Below, piece after piece: positions 6,233-10,447 of a stretch of 10,447 bases of DNA. Source of the stretch: UBA3792 sp946185305 (GTDB taxonomy: Bacteria; Bacillota; Clostridia; Christensenellales; CAG-138); assembly GCA_946185305.1 (NCBI GenBank), contig CAMHJE010000080.1, positions 1 through 10,447 on the forward strand, written 5' to 3'. The notes beneath the pieces were generated by a model that saw only the letters and a list, made by a program, of their open reading frames with translations, was not told the DNA's origin and did no database searches. The first letter of the stretch is position 1, and every line of letters starts with the position of its first letter. The position numbers and the translations under genes were made by a program.

Positions 6233-6242
6233 GTGTTATATT
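6214..6242 (+). promoter_or_regulatory. Strong SigA promoter of rpoBC
   Basis: TTGACA (6214-6219, perfect) and TATATT (6237-6242, five of six) are separated by 17 bp. Upstream A-tracts at 6182-6187, 6194-6198 and 6204-6207 recur at about helical spacing, resembling an UP element or curved DNA. The expected start is near 6249. This gives the RNA polymerase genes their own strong promoter, independent of ribosomal protein genes. Confidence 0.85.
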
Positions 6243-6248
6243 TCATGA

Positions 6249-6427
6249 TTGCATTATGATAGACATACTGTGTAATTATGCCTAAAAGTATCCCTTGCCA
6301 CACCGGTTCGGTGGGGTAGGGGAAAAGCGCGTAATCGGAGCAGAGGTCGAAAAAAAGGTGCTCCCTCGGGTGGGAGAAATCGCCCGAAATTATCAGGATG
6401 CGAGAGCATCGGCAAGGAGTGAACGCG
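6249..6427 (+). promoter_or_regulatory. Structured 5' leader of rpoB
   Basis: About 179 nt lie between the inferred start and the rpoB ATG. There are three structural parts: a long hairpin (6291-6323); two competing hairpins, GGAGCA (6337-6342) with TGCTCC (6359-6364) against CTCCC (6361-6365) with GGGAG (6372-6376); and GATGC-GAGA-GCATC (6397-6410), a GNRA-type tetraloop hairpin ending one base before the GCAAGGAG ribosome binding region. I do not recognise a known riboswitch or a ribosomal-protein-binding motif. No T-run follows any hairpin, so transcription attenuation is not evident; control of translation or RNA processing is possible. Confidence 0.5.
6291..6323 (+). repeat. Long hairpin in the rpoB leader
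   Basis: T6291-C6299 pairs with G6315-A6323 (nine pairs, two of them G-U), then one A-G mismatch (6300/6314), then C6301-G6305 pairs with C6309-G6313 around a three-base loop. This gives 14 pairs in 33 nt. No U-tract follows, so it is not a terminator. Its size is in the range that RNase III could process. Confidence 0.6.
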
Positions 6428-9400
6428 ATGATGCATGACGTAAAGATGGGAAAACGGACAAGAAAGAGCTTCTCCCGTATTTCGGAAGTTCTCGAAATGC
6501 CCGATCTCATTGAGGTCCAGAAAAATTCCTACTACCGCTTCCTCAAAGAGGATCTGAAGGAAGTTTTTCACGACATTTCCCCGATCGTCGATTTCTCCAA
6601 CAAGCTCGTTTTGGAGTTCGTGGACTATCGTATTGATCTGGACAAGCCGAAGTATTCTATCGAGGAAAGCAAAAACCGCGATGTCAATTACGCTGCGCCG
6701 CTTCGGGTCACGGTTCGTTTAATCAACCGTGAAACCGGCGAGGTCAAGCAGCAGGAAGTGTTCATGGGCGATTTCCCGCTCATGACGCCGCAGGGCACCT
6801 TCATCATCAACGGCGCGGAGCGCGTTATCGTCTCCCAGCTCGTGCGTTCTCCGGGCGCCTACTATTCCGTCACCACCGACAAGATGGGCAAGGATCTGTT
6901 CTCCAGTCAGGTCATCCCGAACCGCGGCGCGTGGCTCGAATACGAAACCGACTCCAACGGCCTTCTGTACGTCAAGATCGACCGTCAGCGCAAAATCTTC
7001 ATCACCGCCTTGCTCCGCGCCATCGGCTACGGCACGAACGCGGAAATCCTTGATGTGCTCGGCAACGACGAGCGCCTTGAGGCTACCTTGAATAAGGATC
7101 CCGGCAAGTCCGTTACCGACGGTCTTGTGGAGATCTATCGCCGTCTGCGTCCGGGCGAGCCGCCCACAGAGGAGAGCGCCCGCAACCTGCTCCACAGCCT
7201 GTTCTTCGACAACCGCTATGACCTCGCGCGCGTCGGCCGCTATAAATTCAATAAGAAGCTCGCCCTCAAAGCGCGTATCCGCGATCAGATCGCGGACGAG
7301 ACGGTCATCAATCAGACCACCGGCGAAATCTTCGTCGAGGAAGGCATGACCATCGACAAGGCGACCGCCGAAGCGATCCAGAACGCGGGCATCAACGCGG
7401 TCTACGTCCGCACCGAAGCGGGCCGGGTCAAGGTCGTCGGCAACAACTTCGCGTCCGCCGCGGGCTTCCTCCCGTTCGACCCGATCGAAGCCGGCCTCAA
7501 CGAGGACGTGCATATCCCGACGCTGCTGGCGCTGCTTCAGGACGCGGGCGAAAAGACGCCGGATGAATTAAAGGATTACCTCCGCGATCATTACCTCGAT
7601 CTGATCCCGCACCATATTGTGCCGGACGACATGGTCGCTTCCGTTTCGTATCTGATCGACCTGCCCTACGGCCTCGGCCGCACGGACGATATCGACCACC
7701 TCGGCAACCGCCGCATCCGTTCGGTCGGCGAGCTGCTCCAGAACCAGATCCGCGTGGGCCTCACCCGCCTCGAGCGCGTCGTGCGCGAAAGAATGGGTCT
7801 GCAGGACATGGACGTGGTGATGCCGTCGAGCCTCATCAACATCCGCCCGGTCACCGCGGCGATCAAGGAGTTCTTCGGTTCTTCGCAGCTGAGTCAGTTC
7901 ATGGATCAGACGAACCCGCTGTCCGAGCTGACGCATAAGCGCCGTCTTTCGGCTCTCGGCCCCGGCGGTCTGAACCGTGACCGCGCGACGTTCGAGGTCC
8001 GCGACGTGCACTATTCCCACTACGGCCGCATGTGCCCGATCGAGACGCCGGAAGGTCCGAACATCGGCCTGATTAACTCGCTGTCCACCTACGCGCGGAT
8101 CAACGAGTACGGCTTTATCGAAGCGCCCTACCGCGTGATCGACCGCAAGAACCGCATCGTCACCGACGAGATCGTGTACCTCACCGCGGACGAGGAGGAA
8201 GGCGCCGTCGTCGCGCAGGCGAACGAGCCGATCGATCCCGCGACGCATTGGTTCGTGAAGGATCGTCTGGTGGCGCGCCGCCTCGATCAGATTATTGAAG
8301 TCAAGAACAACGAAGTCGATTACATCGACGTTTCTCCGAAGCAGCTCGTTTCCGTCGCAACGGCGATGATCCCGTTCCTCGAAAACGACGACGCAAACCG
8401 CGCGCTGATGGGTTCCAACATGCAGCGTCAGGCGGTGCCGCTCTTAAAGCCCGAAGCGCCGGTTGTGGCGACGGGCATGGAGCACAAGGCCGCGGCCGAC
8501 TCCGGCATCACCGTCCGCGCGGACTGCGACGGCGTGTGCACCTACGTTTCCGCCGATACGATCATCATTGAGAGCGACGCGGGCGTGCCGCATACGTTCA
8601 AGCTGTTGAAGTTCCGCCGCTCGAACCAGGGCACCTGCCTGAATCAGCGCCCGATCGTCGAGAAGGGCGAGCGTGTCAAGAAGGGCGACATCATTGCCGA
8701 CGGCGCATCGACGCAGGGCGGCGAGATCGCGCTTGGCCGCAACATCCTGATCGGCTTCATGACGTGGGAGGGCTACAACTACGAGGACGCCGTTCTGATC
8801 TCCGAAAAGCTCGTCAAGGAGGACGCCTACACGTCCATCCACATCGAGGAGCATGAGATCGAAGCGCGTGAAACGAAGCTCGGGCCCGAAGAAATCACCC
8901 GCGATATCCCGAACATCGGCGAGGACGCGTTGGCGCAGCTCGACGAAATGGGCATCATCCGCCCCGGCGCGGAGGTGCGCTCGGGCGATATCCTCGTCGG
9001 CAAGGTCACCCCGAAGGGCGAAACCGAGCTGACGAGCGAGGAGCGTCTGCTCCGCGCGATCTTCGGTGAGAAGGCGCGCGACGTGCGCGATACGTCTCTG
9101 CGCGTGCCGCACGGCGAAGGCGGCGTGGTCGTGGACGTGAAGATCTTCACCCGTGAGAACAAGGACGAGCTGGCGCCCGGCGTCAACATGAGCGTCCGTG
9201 TCTATATCGCGCAGAAGCGCAAAATCTCCGTCGGCGACAAGATGGCAGGCCGCCACGGCAACAAGGGCGTTGTGTCCCGCATCCTGCCCGAAGAGGATAT
9301 GCCGTTCCTGCCGGACGGCACGCCGCTGCAGATCGTTCTGAACCCGATGGGCGTTCCGTCGCGTATGAACATCGGTCAGATCCTGGAGCTGCACCTCGGC

Positions 9401-10189
9401 ATGGCGTGCAAGCGTCTCGGCATCGAGATCGCTACGCCGGTATTCGACGGCGCGAGCGAGCAGGATATCAAGGACCTGCTGGTGAAGTCCGGCTGGAGCG
9501 AGGACGGCAAGACCGTCCTGTACGACGGCCGCACCGGCGAGCCGTTTGAGAACCGCGTCAGCGTCGGCTACATGTACTACCTCAAGCTGCATCACCTTGT
9601 CGATGACAAGATCCATGCGCGTTCGACCGGCCCGTACAGCCTCGTGACGCAGCAGCCTCTGGGCGGCAAGGCGCAGTTCGGCGGACAGCGTTTCGGCGAA
9701 ATGGAAGTCTGGGCTCTCGAAGCCTACGGCGCCGCGAACACGCTGCAGGAAATCCTCACCGTCAAGTCGGACGACGTGGTCGGCCGTGTCAAGACGTATG
9801 AGAGCATCGTAAAGGGCGAGAACGTGAAGCCGTCCGGCGTGCCGGAATCGTTCAAGGTGCTCGTGAAGGAACTGCAGTCGCTCGGCCTCGACATTCGCGT
9901 GCTGAACGAAGCGCATGAGGAGATCGAGCTCGGCGAGGACGACGACGAAGAGACCCGCTTCACCGACAATATCAAGATCGACGGCATCGAGGACGTTCCG
10001 AACAATTACAGCGAGGACGACGATTCCTACGACGACGAGGGCGACGACGACTTCGACGACTTCGGCGACGATTTCGACGATGCGGAGAACGGGGAAGAGC
10101 CGAGCGCGGACGACCTCCTGGAGGAGGACGATCTCGGCTTCGGAGACGACGATTTCGATTTCGGCTCCGACGACGACCCCATGGAATAA
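6428..10189 (+). CDS. rpoB: RNA polymerase beta subunit with long acidic C-terminal tail
   Basis: A complete beta subunit of 1,253 residues that forms the catalytic core with beta'. Recognisable blocks include KRTRKSFSRISEVLEMPDLIEVQ near the start and GDFPLMTPQGTFIINGAERVIVSQL. The rifampicin region FFGSSQLSQFMDQTNPLSELTHKRRLS (482-508) has Asp493, His503 and Ser508 at the E. coli 516, 526 and 531 positions, all wild type. Near the active centre is GDKMAGRHGNKG (936-947), and the C-terminal clamp has QQPLGGKAQFGGQRFGEMEVWALEAYGA. Residues 1170-1253 add an acidic tail with 43 Asp/Glu in 84 residues and only two Lys/Arg. I chose the ATG at 6428, eight bases after AAGGAG (6414-6419). An in-frame ATG at 6398 would consume the leader hairpin and has no ribosome binding site; ATG 6431 is also possible. 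rpoC follows after 24 bases. Confidence 0.98.
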   Translation: MMHDVKMGKRTRKSFSRISEVLEMPDLIEVQKNSYYRFLKEDLKEVFHDISPIVDFSNKLVLEFVDYRIDLDKPKYSIEESKNRDVNYAAPLRVTVRLINRETGEVKQQEVFMGDFPLMTPQGTFIINGAERVIVSQLVRSPGAYYSVTTDKMGKDLFSSQVIPNRGAWLEYETDSNGLLYVKIDRQRKIFITALLRAIGYGTNAEILDVLGNDERLEATLNKDPGKSVTDGLVEIYRRLRPGEPPTEESARNLLHSLFFDNRYDLARVGRYKFNKKLALKARIRDQIADETVINQTTGEIFVEEGMTIDKATAEAIQNAGINAVYVRTEAGRVKVVGNNFASAAGFLPFDPIEAGLNEDVHIPTLLALLQDAGEKTPDELKDYLRDHYLDLIPHHIVPDDMVASVSYLIDLPYGLGRTDDIDHLGNRRIRSVGELLQNQIRVGLTRLERVVRERMGLQDMDVVMPSSLINIRPVTAAIKEFFGSSQLSQFMDQTNPLSELTHKRRLSALGPGGLNRDRATFEVRDVHYSHYGRMCPIETPEGPNIGLINSLSTYARINEYGFIEAPYRVIDRKNRIVTDEIVYLTADEEEGAVVAQANEPIDPATHWFVKDRLVARRLDQIIEVKNNEVDYIDVSPKQLVSVATAMIPFLENDDANRALMGSNMQRQAVPLLKPEAPVVATGMEHKAAADSGITVRADCDGVCTYVSADTIIIESDAGVPHTFKLLKFRRSNQGTCLNQRPIVEKGERVKKGDIIADGASTQGGEIALGRNILIGFMTWEGYNYEDAVLISEKLVKEDAYTSIHIEEHEIEARETKLGPEEITRDIPNIGEDALAQLDEMGIIRPGAEVRSGDILVGKVTPKGETELTSEERLLRAIFGEKARDVRDTSLRVPHGEGGVVVDVKIFTRENKDELAPGVNMSVRVYIAQKRKISVGDKMAGRHGNKGVVSRILPEEDMPFLPDGTPLQIVLNPMGVPSRMNIGQILELHLGMACKRLGIEIATPVFDGASEQDIKDLLVKSGWSEDGKTVLYDGRTGEPFENRVSVGYMYYLKLHHLVDDKIHARSTGPYSLVTQQPLGGKAQFGGQRFGEMEVWALEAYGAANTLQEILTVKSDDVVGRVKTYESIVKGENVKPSGVPESFKVLVKELQSLGLDIRVLNEAHEEIELGEDDDEETRFTDNIKIDGIEDVPNNYSEDDDSYDDEGDDDFDDFGDDFDDAENGEEPSADDLLEEDDLGFGDDDFDFGSDDDPME

Positions 10190-10213
10190 TGTGCGGAAGG
10201 AGACATGGCATAG

Positions 10214-10447
10214 ATGTTTGATTTAACGGATTTTGATGCATTGCAGATCGGTCTGGCATCGCCGGAAAAAATCTTGGAATGGTCGCACGGCGAGGTCAAG
10301 AAGCCGGAGACGATCAACTACCGCACCTTAAAGCCCGAAAAGGACGGTCTGTACTGCGAACGCATTTTCGGACCGACGAAGGACTGGGAATGCCATTGCG
10401 GACGCTATAAGCGCGGCCGCTATAAGGGCATCGTCTGCGATAAGTGC
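10214..10447 (+). CDS. rpoC: RNA polymerase beta' subunit, N-terminal 78 residues (cut by window end)
   Basis: The frame encodes MFDLTDFDALQIGLASPEKI, a typical beta' start, then WSHGEVKKPETINYRTLKPE and the opening of the zinc-binding domain. Cys60, Cys62, Cys75 and Cys78 (CHCGRYKR...CDKC) match the four zinc ligands of beta'. The gene runs off the window. A TAG immediately precedes the ATG in frame, so 10214 is the earliest possible start. The ribosome binding site AAGGAGA (10197-10203) is about eleven bases upstream, longer than usual, and a two-codon frame (ATG GCA TAG, 10205-10213) fills the gap. It is cotranscribed with rpoB. Confidence 0.97.
   Translation, partial: MFDLTDFDALQIGLASPEKILEWSHGEVKKPETINYRTLKPEKDGLYCERIFGPTKDWECHCGRYKRGRYKGIVCDKC

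Noticed and set aside
6249..6278. A second promoter TTGCAT...TAATTA for rpoB
   Set aside because: Poor -10 and imperfect spacing compared with the near-consensus promoter at 6214-6242.
6398..6427. N-terminal extension of RpoB from ATG 6398
   Set aside because: The ATG lies in a leader hairpin without a ribosome binding site; ATG 6428 is well placed after AAGGAG.
7871..7951. Rifampicin-resistance mutations in RpoB
   Set aside because: Positions equivalent to E. coli D516, H526 and S531 are all wild type; the Thr at the 518 equivalent is normal for Firmicutes.
8444..9916. A 490-codon - strand open frame inside rpoB
   Set aside because: Antisense shadow of rpoB caused by codon bias; the translation has no recognisable domain.

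Overview
The window looks like a GC-rich chromosomal segment of an anaerobic Firmicute, most likely a gut Clostridium-class bacterium of the Oscillospiraceae/Ruminococcaceae type. The grounds are a Firmicute-type RpoB of about 1,250 residues with a long Asp/Glu-rich C-terminal tail, strong AGGAGG ribosome binding sites, a BmrCD/LmrCD-type ABC exporter pair, an HTH_36-type replication-initiator-like protein, and an intergenic repeat whose core I associate with such genomes. Genus and species cannot be told. All genes with support lie on the + strand.

Layout. Bases 24-55 hold an intrinsic terminator for a gene outside the window. Bases 56-436 are AT-rich and apparently non-coding, with a polypyrimidine/polypurine inverted repeat and a tandem 9-base repeat. 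Bases 437-1294 encode an HTH_36-type DNA-binding protein whose middle is built of 15-bp DNA repeats and whose C-terminal part contains 36-bp repeats. Its stop codon runs into four tandem copies of a 61-bp intergenic repeat (1293-1536). A SigA-type promoter (1648-1676) then drives two ABC half-transporters (1708-3519 and 3519-5438) that overlap by one base and end at a strong terminator (5454-5481). They form a heterodimeric exporter with one consensus and one degenerate ATP site, and the complementary defects can be read from the motifs. A compact Phd/YefM-RelE/ParE toxin-antitoxin operon follows (5559-6151), with a near-perfect promoter overlapped by an inverted repeat.

From 6182 onward the window becomes the RNA polymerase operon. 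A near-consensus promoter (TTGACA, 17 bp, TATATT) has its -35 box in the loop of a perfect 8-bp inverted repeat. It is preceded by phased A-tracts and followed by a structured leader of about 180 nt, then complete rpoB (6428-10189) and the first 78 codons of rpoC (10214 to the window edge). In most bacteria rpoB directly follows rplJ-rplL; here the upstream neighbours are a toxin-antitoxin pair and an exporter, so rpoBC appears to be an independent transcription unit with its own leader.

No clearly novel multi-gene system is present. The most interesting items are the rpoB control region (promoter inside an inverted repeat, long leader hairpin, competing hairpins), the acidic RpoB tail, the repeat-rich HTH protein with possible intragenic iteron-like DNA, and the 61-bp repeat array.
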